DNA of 37,312 nt from Natronospirillum sp. (GTDB lineage: Bacteria > Pseudomonadota > Gammaproteobacteria > Pseudomonadales > Natronospirillaceae): NCBI RefSeq assembly GCF_022565775.1, contig NZ_JAIUMC010000019.1, forward strand, positions 1 through 37,312, read 5' to 3'. Position numbers and translations under genes: made by a program. The notes under the pieces are model-generated. The model did not search any database. It was not told where the DNA came from and saw only the letters and a program-made list of their open reading frames with translations. Of the stretch, positions 25,940 to 34,086 are shown in pieces. Position 1 is the first letter of the stretch. Each line of letters starts with the position of its first letter.

Positions 25940-27427
25940 ATGAACGAATACCTGATCATCATCGAGCAGGGCACCACACACACCGGTGCCACGCTGATGG
26001 ACCGACAACTGCAAGTACAGTCTCGTCATCAGGTCAGTTGCCCGGCAGACTATCGGGCGCGCGACCAGTGGGAGTTTGATCCGCAGGTCGTCTGGACGGC
26101 GGTCTGCACCTCGGTCCAGAACGTCATCCGCGACTCCGGTATTCCACCATCGGCCATTGCCGGCATGGGTCTGGCGAATCAGCGCGAGACCTGCCTGCTG
26201 TGGGAAAAAGACACCGGCAGGCCGGTGCATCCTGCGCTGAGCTGGCAGGACAGAAGAACCGCAAGCATTTGCAGTCGTTGGCGCGAGCAAGGCCATGAGG
26301 AGTGGGTTCGACAACGCACCGGCCTGACGCTGGACCCCCAGTTCTCAGCCAGCAAACTCCACTGGCTGTTGCACAACGAGCCCGGATTGCTTGATCGTGC
26401 CGTCGCCGGAGAGCTTCTGTTCGGCACCATGGACACCTGGCTGCTGTGGCAACTGACCGGTGGCAAAGTGCACGCCACAGATGCCACCAATGCGGGGCGC
26501 ACCCTGCTGTACAACCTGCACGACCAACGCTGGGATGACGAGCTGCTGAACTGGTTTGGCATTCCCCGCCAGGTCTTGCCCGAGGTGCGTGACTGCGCCG
26601 CCCATTACGGCGACGTTTCTATATCGCTGTTCGGTGCCTCGTTTCCCGTTTGCGCCCTGATCGGCGACCAGCATGCGAGCCTTGTCGGTCACGGATGCCT
26701 CGGCAATGGGGAAGGCAAGGCCACCTATGGCAGCGGCTGTTTCGCGTTGGTCAATACCGGTAACAGGCCGATATTCAGTCAGAATCGCCTGCTGACGACG
26801 CTTGGCTATCAGATTGCGGGCCAGCCGGTCTATGCGCTGGAAGGCAGCGTGGTGACAGCGGGCTCGGTTGTTGACTGGCTCGAAGAGGACCTGAATATCG
26901 TTTCCAATCGGGACGGGCTGGACAAGCTGGCGGAGTCGGTCCCCCTGGAACAGGAAGAAATCATGGTTCCGGCCTTCACCGGACTGGGCGCCCCCTACTG
27001 GGAACAACAGGCCCGTGGCGCTCTGTTCGGCCTGACACGGGATACTCGGATACGACATCTGGTAGCCGCGGCGCTGCGCAGTGTGGCCTATCAGACCGAA
27101 GACATGCTGAAGGCGATGCGCTATGACGACATCGTTATCGAGAGCCTGTGTGTGGATGGCGGCGAGCTGACCCGACGCTGGTTTCTGCAGAGTCTGGCCG
27201 ACATCACCGGGGTGGAAGTGGTATCCGGTGACACGGATGCCGTTATAGCGCGCGGGACGGCCATGCTGTGCAGTGTCCAGTTGGGCTGGCACGACTCTCT
27301 GGAAGACGCCGGTCAATTGATCCGTTCCGGCCCCCGGTATCAGCCCAAGATAGACGATGCCCTGCGCGACAGCCTACTGCGGCGCTGGGACGAGGCCGTG
27401 ATGCGCATCCAGACGCCACGCGCCTGA
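25940..27427 (+). CDS. diverged glycerol-kinase paralogue (FGGY family)
   Basis: This 495-residue FGGY kinase is close to GlpK over its whole length but altered at key sites. The metal-binding Asp is Glu9 (IEQGTT). The Arg equivalent to E. coli Arg17 is Gly16. The glycerol-contacting Tyr is Gln134 (LDPQFSASK), and the ATP-site Thr is Ser265 (YGSGCF). Still intact are NQRE (80-83), Trp102, the catalytic Asp243 (IGDQ) and Phe268. It may therefore phosphorylate a different polyol, work poorly, or act as a regulator. It carries three presumed GlpR boxes in its promoter, diverges from the small membrane protein operon, and converges on the sigma-54 activator gene seven bases away. Family certain; substrate not. 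Confidence 0.88.
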   Translation: MNEYLIIIEQGTTHTGATLMDRQLQVQSRHQVSCPADYRARDQWEFDPQVVWTAVCTSVQNVIRDSGIPPSAIAGMGLANQRETCLLWEKDTGRPVHPALSWQDRRTASICSRWREQGHEEWVRQRTGLTLDPQFSASKLHWLLHNEPGLLDRAVAGELLFGTMDTWLLWQLTGGKVHATDATNAGRTLLYNLHDQRWDDELLNWFGIPRQVLPEVRDCAAHYGDVSISLFGASFPVCALIGDQHASLVGHGCLGNGEGKATYGSGCFALVNTGNRPIFSQNRLLTTLGYQIAGQPVYALEGSVVTAGSVVDWLEEDLNIVSNRDGLDKLAESVPLEQEEIMVPAFTGLGAPYWEQQARGALFGLTRDTRIRHLVAAALRSVAYQTEDMLKAMRYDDIVIESLCVDGGELTRRWFLQSLADITGVEVVSGDTDAVIARGTAMLCSVQLGWHDSLEDAGQLIRSGPRYQPKIDDALRDSLLRRWDEAVMRIQTPRA

Positions 27428-27434
27428 TCGAGGG

Positions 27435-29390
27435 TCAGGTATCCGGCTGGTTTTCCCGCACATACTTGTAGACCGTGTTGCGGCTCACACCCGCCAGTCG
27501 TGCGGTTCGACTGACATTGCCGCCCGTCTGCTCGAATATCTGCAACACGGCCTGTACCCGGTCGCTGGAATCAGCGAGATCTGCGGTGATTGGAGGCGCG
27601 ACGCTTGTCGGCTCCGGCCGGGGTTGCTCGAAATCATCATAGAAATCTGCCGGCAGATGGTCCGCCTCCAGAGTCGGAGGCTCTGACATCGCATGGGCAA
27701 TCTTCAGCACATTGACCAGTTGACGCACATTGCCCGGCCAGGGGTGGCGTACCAGCAGATCATGTACCTGGGGTGACAATGGCCGGGGTTCTCCGGTTTC
27801 TTTCTCCAGACGGCGATAGACATAGTGGATCAGCGCTGCCTTGTCGTGGCGGTTGCGCAGCGCGGGCAACTCTATGTTAAGCCCTGAAATCCGGTAGTAG
27901 AGGTCCTGGCGAAACTGCCCCCGATCAACTTCGGACTTGAGGTCCCTGTTGGTGGCCGAAACCAGTCTGATGTCGACAGGAAAGGTCTCGCTCGAGCCCA
28001 GCGGTACGACAACCCGCTCCTGCAGCACTCGCAGCAGGCGAGCCTGCACATGCAGGGGCATTTCGCCGATTTCATCCAGGAACAGTGTGCCCCCATGGGC
28101 GCGGCGGATCAGCCCGATAGACCCTTTGGTGCTGGCACCGGTAAAGGCGCCCTTTTCGTAGCCAAACAGCTCAGACTCCACCAGTTCGGTCGGGATGGAG
28201 GCACAGTTGACCGCCACCAGCGTGTTTCGCTTGCGACTGCTGTGGAAGTGCAGTGACCGCACTAGAATTTCCTTGCCCGCGCCAGTCTCGCCGCGAATCA
28301 GGATCGGAATGTCTTTCTCGATGATCTTGCGCGCCTGCGTCAGCACCAGGCGGACCTGCTTGTCGCCATGCTCCAGTTCGTCGAAGGGCACGACGTCCGG
28401 CGGGATATCTCCGCGCTCGGGCGGCGCCGAGCGAGCAGCACTGGCCGGCGCCGCAGGCTGCTCCTGAATCCGGAAATCAGGGATCTTCAAGGGTGGGGCC
28501 AGCGGGGGCTGAACGCGCACCCACATTCGATAGCGTTCGAACACGCGCAGCGTCAGCGGCACATTGGGCGGCTGCTGGCTGAGTTCGCGGAAGCTGCAGC
28601 CGAATATGTTTTCGATGTTCATCAGCGCCAGATCGTGCGCCAGCAGCACCCAGGCTCGCCGATTGGCCGACACCACCACACCTCGATCATCCAGCACCAG
28701 CATACCGGCCCAGTGACTGTCCAGACCACTGATGTTGGTACTGAAGGTGATCACATAGTGGTCGTTCTGAAATGCCGCATAGATAAGTTGATTCTCGACG
28801 CTGAGCGACATCAGCTTGACCATGCCCAAAGTATGGTCCTGCGGCAGATAGGCGTCCGAGGAAATATCCAGCACACCGATCATTTCTTTCCGGGTGTCAT
28901 AGATGGGGGAGGCCGAACCTACCATGTAGCGGTTGGCGCGCAGAAAATGCTCATCCCGACTAACCTGCACGGGCTGGCCGGTGGCCAGCGCCGTACCGAT
29001 GGCATTGGTGCCGACACCCATTTCCTGCCACTGATGACCCGGAACCAGGCCATGCTGGCCACGTCCACGAAAACGGGAGGCGCCCCAGGTATTCAGCACA
29101 TGTCCGGCATTGTCAGCCAGCACAATGAGGCAGGAGGAATTGGAAAGAATATTTTCGTAATAGGGCAGCACCTCGTTTTCCGTCGTGTGGATGAGGTTCT
29201 GGTGTTGGTCCACCAGGGCGGACACTTCACCCTGGCGAGTATCGCCAAAGTCCGGCTGGGTGCCATGCGACAGCCCATAGGATTCACACCGATACCAGGA
29301 TTTCTCAATCACTTCCTGGTGTGTCAGGGGCGCTTCTGCGCTCTCATGTTCGGTGCTTTCGGCCGGATTGTTATTATTGTCCAGCTGCAC
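27435..29390 (-). CDS. sigma-54-dependent activator, AcoR type
   Basis: This 651-residue enhancer-binding protein has a GAF-type sensing domain (about residues 85-200; EMGVGTNAIGTALATGQPV and the DEHF element) and a PAS-like domain (about 225-300; WAGMLVLDDRGVVVSANRRA). The sigma-54 AAA+ domain (about 335-570) has Walker A GETGAGKE (367-374), the sigma-54 contact loop GAFTGA (414-419) and FLDEIGEMPL. A Fis-type helix-turn-helix ends it (TGGNVSRTARLAGVSRNTVYKYV). I propose the GTG at 29390, which has AGGAG eight bases upstream; the longer frame to 29495 runs into the repeat array. The family often senses alcohols, diols or ketones and drives dehydrogenase operons. Its position facing the ABC operon across a repeat array and a -24/-12 promoter makes that operon the likely target. 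Confidence 0.9.
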   Translation of the reverse strand: MQLDNNNNPAESTEHESAEAPLTHQEVIEKSWYRCESYGLSHGTQPDFGDTRQGEVSALVDQHQNLIHTTENEVLPYYENILSNSSCLIVLADNAGHVLNTWGASRFRGRGQHGLVPGHQWQEMGVGTNAIGTALATGQPVQVSRDEHFLRANRYMVGSASPIYDTRKEMIGVLDISSDAYLPQDHTLGMVKLMSLSVENQLIYAAFQNDHYVITFSTNISGLDSHWAGMLVLDDRGVVVSANRRAWVLLAHDLALMNIENIFGCSFRELSQQPPNVPLTLRVFERYRMWVRVQPPLAPPLKIPDFRIQEQPAAPASAARSAPPERGDIPPDVVPFDELEHGDKQVRLVLTQARKIIEKDIPILIRGETGAGKEILVRSLHFHSSRKRNTLVAVNCASIPTELVESELFGYEKGAFTGASTKGSIGLIRRAHGGTLFLDEIGEMPLHVQARLLRVLQERVVVPLGSSETFPVDIRLVSATNRDLKSEVDRGQFRQDLYYRISGLNIELPALRNRHDKAALIHYVYRRLEKETGEPRPLSPQVHDLLVRHPWPGNVRQLVNVLKIAHAMSEPPTLEADHLPADFYDDFEQPRPEPTSVAPPITADLADSSDRVQAVLQIFEQTGGNVSRTARLAGVSRNTVYKYVRENQPDT

Positions 29391-29483
29391 TCGTTGCTCT
29401 CCTGCGGTTCCTTGAAAGTGGATACCCGCGAAGCGACCTATTCTCCCTGCCTGCCGCCGTTTGTCAATCTGCACTTGGTGGTA

Positions 29484-29558
29484 TGAACAGATCACTGAAC
29501 AGTCGCATGAACAGTCACTGAACAGTTTGGAGTGTTCAAAGTGAACAGTTTATGAACA
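29484..29558 (+). repeat. phased TGAACA repeat array, presumed activator-binding sites
   Basis: TGAACA occurs at 29484, 29496, 29508, 29519, 29542 and 29553, with TGTTCA inverted at 29533-29538. The first five copies extend to TGAACAG. Steps are 12, 12, 11, 23 and 11 bases, so all copies fall on about the same face of the helix. Two pairings form inverted repeats: TGAACA-N8-TGTTCA and TGTTCA-N3-TGAACA. It starts 94 bases from the activator's GTG and ends about 110 bases before the -24 box. Confidence 0.85.
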
Positions 29559-29668
29559 TACCCGCACATTCGTTTGTTTTCTATATTTCTGCTCACAAGT
29601 GCCAAAAATCGCTTTATTGCCATATATTTCAATGGCTTATCATCATTTTCATCAATCTTCACAAAATG

Positions 29669-29684
29669 TGGCATTCATCTTGAA
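29669..29684 (+). promoter_or_regulatory. candidate sigma-54 (-24/-12) promoter of the glp importer operon
   Basis: TGGCATTCATCTTGAA fits TGGCA-N6-TTGCW, with correct spacing of the -24 GG and the -12 element. The one flaw is A in place of the conserved C in TTGC. The start codon of the first gene lies 73 bases downstream. The facing gene encodes a GAFTGA activator, which supports the call. Confidence 0.55.
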
Positions 29685-29756
29685 TAATGAGCTGCAGAGC
29701 CTGACTGCCGTGAGTGGGCGGTCAGCCACATAAAAATTAAAACGCGAGTACACAAC

Positions 29757-30845
29757 ATGTCTCTCATTCTTGAAAACGTCAGCAAGTCTGTTGATGGTCA
29801 GGACTGGATTCGCGACATCAACATGACCCTGGAACCCGGGTCCTTCAATGTGCTGCTGGGCCGCACTCTGGCCGGCAAGACCACACTGATGCGCTTGATG
29901 GCCGGGCTGGAAAAACCAACATCAGGACGGGTCATCATGAATGGCGTTGATGTCACCGGTGTTCCGGTGCGCAAACGCAATCTGTCCATGGTTTATCAGC
30001 AGTTCATCAATTATCCGGCGCTGACCGTCTACGAAAACATCGCCTCGCCGCTGCGCCTGGCCAAACTGCCCGCCACAGTGATTGACGAGCGGGTGCGCGA
30101 CACCGCCGCCATGCTGCATATCGAGCACCTGCTCAAGCGCCACCCCCTTGAGCTCTCCGGCGGCCAGCAACAGAGGACCGCGATGGCCCGGGCCCTGGTC
30201 AAGGACGCGGACCTGATTCTGTTCGACGAGCCACTGGTCAATCTGGACTACAAACTGCGTGAGGAGTTCCGCGAAGAGCTGCGCGAACTGTTCAAGACAA
30301 AGAACTGTATCGCCGTCTATGCGACAACCGAGCCCAACGAGGCGCTCGCCCTGGGTGGCCACACTGCTGTCATGCATGAAGGCCGACTGTTGCAGTATGG
30401 GCGCACACCGGAGGTCTACCATCAACCGAAGGACATCCTGACCGCAGAGATGTTCTCCGAACCGCCGATCAATGTCGTGCCGGGTCTGGTCACTGAATCC
30501 GAGGTCACCTTCGATGAGACGGTGCACTTCAAGCTGAACGCCGACCTTAAATCGCTGACACCAGGGCGCTACAAGTTTGGTGTTCGCGCCTCTCATATAG
30601 GTTTGGTGCCACATGCGGACGACGACCTGGAGTTGCCGGTCAATGTGGACCTCGCCGAAATCAGCGGCTCAGAGACCTTTCTCCATGTGCGCAATGACCA
30701 CTTTCGACTGGTGCTTCACCTGTCGGGCGTGCACGAGTATGGCGTGGACGAAAAGATCAAGATCTATTTCCCCACACACAAGATCTATGCCTTTGACATG
30801 GGCGGCGCTGTCGTCCATGTGCCATCTCGCATGGGAGGAGCCTGA
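29757..30845 (+). CDS. glpS: glycerol ABC importer ATPase, GlpS type, degenerate H-loop
   Basis: This 362-residue MalK-like ATPase with a C-terminal regulatory domain matches the first ATPase of the glycerol importer GlpSTPQUV described in Rhizobium. Walker A reads GRTLAGKTT (35-43), less usual but functional-looking. The signature LSGGQQQR (133-140) and Walker B LILFDEP (153-159) are normal. The switch His is replaced: YATTEPNEA stands where family members have YVTHDQxEA, so Thr191 occupies the His position. This subunit can give its signature to the other ATPase but probably cannot hydrolyse ATP well in its own site. It is the first gene of a six-gene operon and has a weak ribosome site. 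The name rests on operon synteny. Confidence 0.88.
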   Translation: MSLILENVSKSVDGQDWIRDINMTLEPGSFNVLLGRTLAGKTTLMRLMAGLEKPTSGRVIMNGVDVTGVPVRKRNLSMVYQQFINYPALTVYENIASPLRLAKLPATVIDERVRDTAAMLHIEHLLKRHPLELSGGQQQRTAMARALVKDADLILFDEPLVNLDYKLREEFREELRELFKTKNCIAVYATTEPNEALALGGHTAVMHEGRLLQYGRTPEVYHQPKDILTAEMFSEPPINVVPGLVTESEVTFDETVHFKLNADLKSLTPGRYKFGVRASHIGLVPHADDDLELPVNVDLAEISGSETFLHVRNDHFRLVLHLSGVHEYGVDEKIKIYFPTHKIYAFDMGGAVVHVPSRMGGA

Positions 30846-30847
30846 CC

Positions 30848-31948
30848 ATGGCCGAGATCCGACTGCGCTCACTGGCGCACACCTATGAAACAGACCCGCA
30901 GAGTCCGCAGGATTATGCAATCCGGGAGATGGAGCATGTCTGGCATCAGGGCGGCGCCTATGCCCTGCTCGGCCCTTCCGGCTGTGGCAAGTCCACCATG
31001 CTGAATATCATTTCCGGTCTGTTGCGACCCTCGGATGGGGACGTGATTTTCGATTCACGCATCGTCAACGACCTGTCGCCACAGGAACGCAATATCGCCC
31101 AGGTTTTCCAGTTCCCGGTGATCTACGACACCATGACCGTGTTCGACAACCTGGCTTTCCCGTTACGCAACGTAAAAAAGCCGGAACACATGGTGATGCC
31201 CAGAGTGCATGAAGTCGCTGACATTCTGGAATTGACCCACCTGCTGAAGCGCAAGGCCAAGAACCTGACCGCTGACGAAAAGCAGAAGGTTTCAATGGGG
31301 CGTGGTCTGGTGCGCGATGACGTGTCGGCCATCCTGTTCGACGAACCGCTGACTGTGATCGACCCGCAATTGAAGTGGAAGCTGCGGCGCAAGCTCAAGC
31401 AGATTCATGAGCAGTTCAATATCACCATGATCTATGTGACGCACGATCAGTTGGAAGCCTCGACCTTCGCTGAAAAGATCGCAGTGATGTACGAGGGGCA
31501 GATAGTCCAGTTCGGCACCCCGCGCGAACTGTTCGAGAAGCCTGCCCATACCTTTGTCGGGTTTTTTATCGGCAGTCCTGGTATGAACTTCCTTGATGTC
31601 GAAGCCACCGAACAGGGTATGCAGTTCGGCGACATCACCATCCCGGTCAGTCAGAAACGGCTCAAGGTGGCCCGCGAGGCCACTTCGGACAATCTGAAGC
31701 TCGGCATCCGCCCGGAGTTCATTCATGTCTGGGATGACCGCAACAGCGAAGCCTTCGAGGTCACTGTGAAAGACATGGAAGACCTGGGCACCTACCGCAT
31801 CATGACCTTCTGGTTTGGCGATGCTCTGATGAAGGCGCGCCTGCACGAGGATCAACGGATCCCGCAGAAAAAGGCCTGGATCAGTTTCCCCGAGCAGTGG
31901 CTGAATGTCTACATCGACGAGTTCCGCGTGGAGGTGGATGATGAATAA
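30848..31948 (+). CDS. glpT: glycerol ABC importer ATPase, GlpT type, degenerate signature
   Basis: This 366-residue partner ATPase is not the antiporter called GlpT in E. coli. Walker A GPSGCGKST (42-50), Walker B AILFDEP and the switch His199 in YVTHDQLEA are intact. The ABC signature is lost: LTADEKQKVSMG stands in place of LSGGQ (140-144). The D-loop reads TVIDPQ, not SNLDAK. Paired with GlpS, one composite site would have all motifs and the other would be defective on both sides. The gene follows glpS by two bases with GGAGGA as ribosome site, and its stop overlaps the permease start. A C-terminal regulatory domain (LGIRPEFIHVW) is present. Confidence 0.88.
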   Translation: MAEIRLRSLAHTYETDPQSPQDYAIREMEHVWHQGGAYALLGPSGCGKSTMLNIISGLLRPSDGDVIFDSRIVNDLSPQERNIAQVFQFPVIYDTMTVFDNLAFPLRNVKKPEHMVMPRVHEVADILELTHLLKRKAKNLTADEKQKVSMGRGLVRDDVSAILFDEPLTVIDPQLKWKLRRKLKQIHEQFNITMIYVTHDQLEASTFAEKIAVMYEGQIVQFGTPRELFEKPAHTFVGFFIGSPGMNFLDVEATEQGMQFGDITIPVSQKRLKVAREATSDNLKLGIRPEFIHVWDDRNSEAFEVTVKDMEDLGTYRIMTFWFGDALMKARLHEDQRIPQKKAWISFPEQWLNVYIDEFRVEVDDE

Positions 31949-32828
31949 AGTCGAAAACAACAAGGCGTGGTTTCTCGTCCTGCCCATGCTGTTGCTGGTG
32001 GCTTTCTCCGCCATCATCCCGCTGATGACCGTGGTCAACTATTCGGTCCAGGACATTCTCGGCCGGTCTGCCTTCTTTGTCGGCTCCGAGTGGTTCGTGC
32101 AGACGCTGAACGACTCTCGTCTGCAGAGCGCGCTGATGCGCCAGTTCGCTTTCTCCTTCACGATTCTGGCCATTCAGGTGCCGCTCGGCATCGCCATCGC
32201 CCTGCTGATGCCGAAGAAAGGCTGGCAGGCCTCTGCTGTGCTGATTCTGATCACCCTGCCGCTGCTGGTGCCGTGGAATGTGGTGGGCAGCATGTGGCAG
32301 ATCTTCACCCGGGGCGACATCGGTCTGATGGGCTACGGTATCCGCCAACTCGGCTATCCGTACAACATTACTCGCAATGCCTCCGATGCCTGGATCACTA
32401 TCATCATCATGGATGTCTGGCACTGGACCCCCCTGATTGCCTTGCTGTGCTACAGCGGCCTGCGCGCTATTCCGGAAGCCTACTATCAGGCGGCTCAGAT
32501 TGACCGGGCTTCCAAATGGGCGGTGTTCCGCTATATCCAGCTGCCCAAGCTGACCAATGTGCTGGTCATCGGGGTGCTTCTGCGCTTCATGCACTCGTTC
32601 ATGATTTATGCCGAGCCCTTCGTACTGACCGGCGGTGGCCCTGGCAGCTCAACCACCTTCCTGAGTCAGACGCTGGCCACCATGGCGATCGGTCAGCAGG
32701 ACCTGGGACCATCGGCCGCCTTCTCGATCATCTACTTCCTGATCATCCTGGCGGTCAGTTATGTGTTCTACGTGACCATCATGAACATGCAGAAAGACAA
32801 AGCAGACAACATCTCAGGGGGTGCATGA
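31941..32828 (+). CDS. glpP: glycerol ABC importer permease, GlpP type
   Basis: This 295-residue inner-membrane permease of the MalF-like class has about six transmembrane helices (first about residues 10-32). The EAA loop is YYQAAQIDRASKWAVFRYIQLPKL, about residues 180-203. I choose the ATG at 31941 because GGAGGT lies six bases upstream; another ATG three bases earlier is too close to it. The start overlaps the end of the upstream ATPase gene by eight bases. TGGGPGSSTTFLS near residue 230 is typical of sugar and polyol permeases. It should form the channel with GlpQ. Confidence 0.88.
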   Translation: MNKVENNKAWFLVLPMLLLVAFSAIIPLMTVVNYSVQDILGRSAFFVGSEWFVQTLNDSRLQSALMRQFAFSFTILAIQVPLGIAIALLMPKKGWQASAVLILITLPLLVPWNVVGSMWQIFTRGDIGLMGYGIRQLGYPYNITRNASDAWITIIIMDVWHWTPLIALLCYSGLRAIPEAYYQAAQIDRASKWAVFRYIQLPKLTNVLVIGVLLRFMHSFMIYAEPFVLTGGGPGSSTTFLSQTLATMAIGQQDLGPSAAFSIIYFLIILAVSYVFYVTIMNMQKDKADNISGGA

Positions 32829-32829
32829 C

Positions 32830-33732
32830 ATGAGCCAATCCACGATGACCAACACCCAGGCTCAATCGGCAAGCCCTGAAAAGACTGCCGAAGAAGGGCT
32901 GACGCGAGCGGTAAGCCGCCAGAAAGGCGAATCAGTAGGTCGCAACCGGTTTTTGCTGTCGATCTATCTGGTTTTCACCCTGTTGCCGATCTACTGGCTG
33001 ATCAACATGTCGCTGAAGTCCAACCGGGAGATTCTGAGCGTCTTCTCCCTGTGGCCGCAGGCACTGACCTTCGACAGTTACATCAAGATCCTGACTGATC
33101 CATCCTGGTACATGGGCTATGTGAACTCGCTGACCTATGTGGCCATGAACATGACGATCAGTATTCTGGTGGCACTGCCAGCGGCGTATGCGTTCAGTCG
33201 TTTCAAATTCATCGGCGACAAGCATCTGTTTTTCTGGCTGCTGACCAACCTGATGGCCCCGCCTGCGGTGTTCCTGTTGCCCTACTTCCAGCTGTATTAC
33301 ACAGTCGGTCTGTTCGACACCCATATTGCCGTGGCCCTGGCGCACTGCCTGTTCAACATTCCGCTGGCCGTATGGATTCTGGAAGGCTTCATGAGCAGCG
33401 TACCCAAGGAGGTCGACGAGACGGCCTATATCGACGGCTACAGCTTCCCGGCCTTCTTTATCAAGATCTTCATTCCGATGATTCGCTCCGGAATCGGGGT
33501 GACCCTGTTCTTCCTGTTCATGTTCTCCTGGGTCGAACTGCTGCTGGCACGCACGCTGACGGCGACCAATGCGCAGCCGATCGGCGCCATCATGACCCGG
33601 ACCTCAACTGCCTCGGGTGTGGACTGGTCAACACTGGCAGCCGCCGGCGTGCTGACCATAGTGCCGGGCATTCTTGTGGTTTATTTCGTGCGTAACCATA
33701 TCGCCAAGGGCTTTGCCCTCGGCCGTACCTGA
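32830..33732 (+). CDS. glpQ: glycerol ABC importer permease, GlpQ type
   Basis: This 300-residue MalG-like inner-membrane permease is not the phosphodiesterase called GlpQ in E. coli. A hydrophilic cytoplasmic tail of about 35 residues (Ser-, Gln- and Glu-rich) precedes the first helix FLLSIYLVFTLLPIYWLIN. The EAA loop reads VDETAYIDGYSFPAFFIKIFIPM. I prefer the ATG at 32830, with AGGGGG about ten bases upstream, over a GTG at 32821 that overlaps glpP. It is followed 16 bases later by the DUF2160 gene. Confidence 0.87.
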   Translation: MSQSTMTNTQAQSASPEKTAEEGLTRAVSRQKGESVGRNRFLLSIYLVFTLLPIYWLINMSLKSNREILSVFSLWPQALTFDSYIKILTDPSWYMGYVNSLTYVAMNMTISILVALPAAYAFSRFKFIGDKHLFFWLLTNLMAPPAVFLLPYFQLYYTVGLFDTHIAVALAHCLFNIPLAVWILEGFMSSVPKEVDETAYIDGYSFPAFFIKIFIPMIRSGIGVTLFFLFMFSWVELLLARTLTATNAQPIGAIMTRTSTASGVDWSTLAAAGVLTIVPGILVVYFVRNHIAKGFALGRT

Positions 33733-33748
33733 GCAGGAGGGCAGCACA

Positions 33749-34021
33749 ATGCAATGGATGGTTTGGACATTACCGACCGCAATTTTTTTCAGCTCCATCG
33801 CCAGTATTCTGGCCGGTATGACGGTCTGGCAGGTGATCTCGCCGACGGTTGAGCGCAAGGGTTTTCTGCCCATTGCCACCACCCGCGGTGACCGCCTGTT
33901 CATCGGCCTGTTGAGCTCTGCCTACATTCATCTGGGTGTGGTGGGGTTCACAGACCTCAGTCTTTGGTTGGCCCTGGGCTTTTGCGTCCTCTGGATGGCG
34001 ATTCTCATGCGCTGGGGTTAA
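33749..34021 (+). CDS. glpU: DUF2160 membrane protein of the glycerol importer, GlpU type
   Basis: This 90-residue inner-membrane protein has about three hydrophobic segments (residues 4-26, 45-60 and 65-88). MVWTLPTAIFF and the MRWG C-terminus match the DUF2160 family, which is found almost only inside glycerol-type ABC operons. Its role there is not settled; it may be an accessory channel subunit or an assembly factor. The ATG at 33749 has AGGAGG eight bases before it and is preferred over the longer frame starting at 33674, which overlaps glpQ. Its presence is strong evidence that this importer is the GlpSTPQUV type. Confidence 0.85.
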   Translation: MQWMVWTLPTAIFFSSIASILAGMTVWQVISPTVERKGFLPIATTRGDRLFIGLLSSAYIHLGVVGFTDLSLWLALGFCVLWMAILMRWG

Positions 34022-34086
34022 GTCAAAAAAGGGAAAGGACTCACTGAATGTCATGGATGATCATTCGTGCAAGCAACGAGGTAAAC

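Larger units (their letters stand above)
29391..29756. other. divergent control region of activator and importer
   Basis: These 366 gene-free bases hold six TGAACA direct repeats and one inverted copy (29484-29558), a single GlpR-like TTCGTTT (29569-29575), an AT-rich stretch (29576-29668) that may bend or bind IHF, and a -24/-12 promoter (29669-29684). This is the expected layout for activator sites upstream of a sigma-54 promoter. Confidence 0.75.

Noticed and set aside
28368..29486. Open frame of 372 codons on the plus strand opposite the sigma-54 activator
   Set aside because: The activator has full domain structure on the minus strand. The antisense frame has no domain and would run into the repeat array.
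29519..29547. Intrinsic hairpin terminator formed by TGAACA and TGTTCA
   Set aside because: The stems are six AT-rich pairs with no T run, and the surrounding phased direct repeats are better explained as protein-binding sites.
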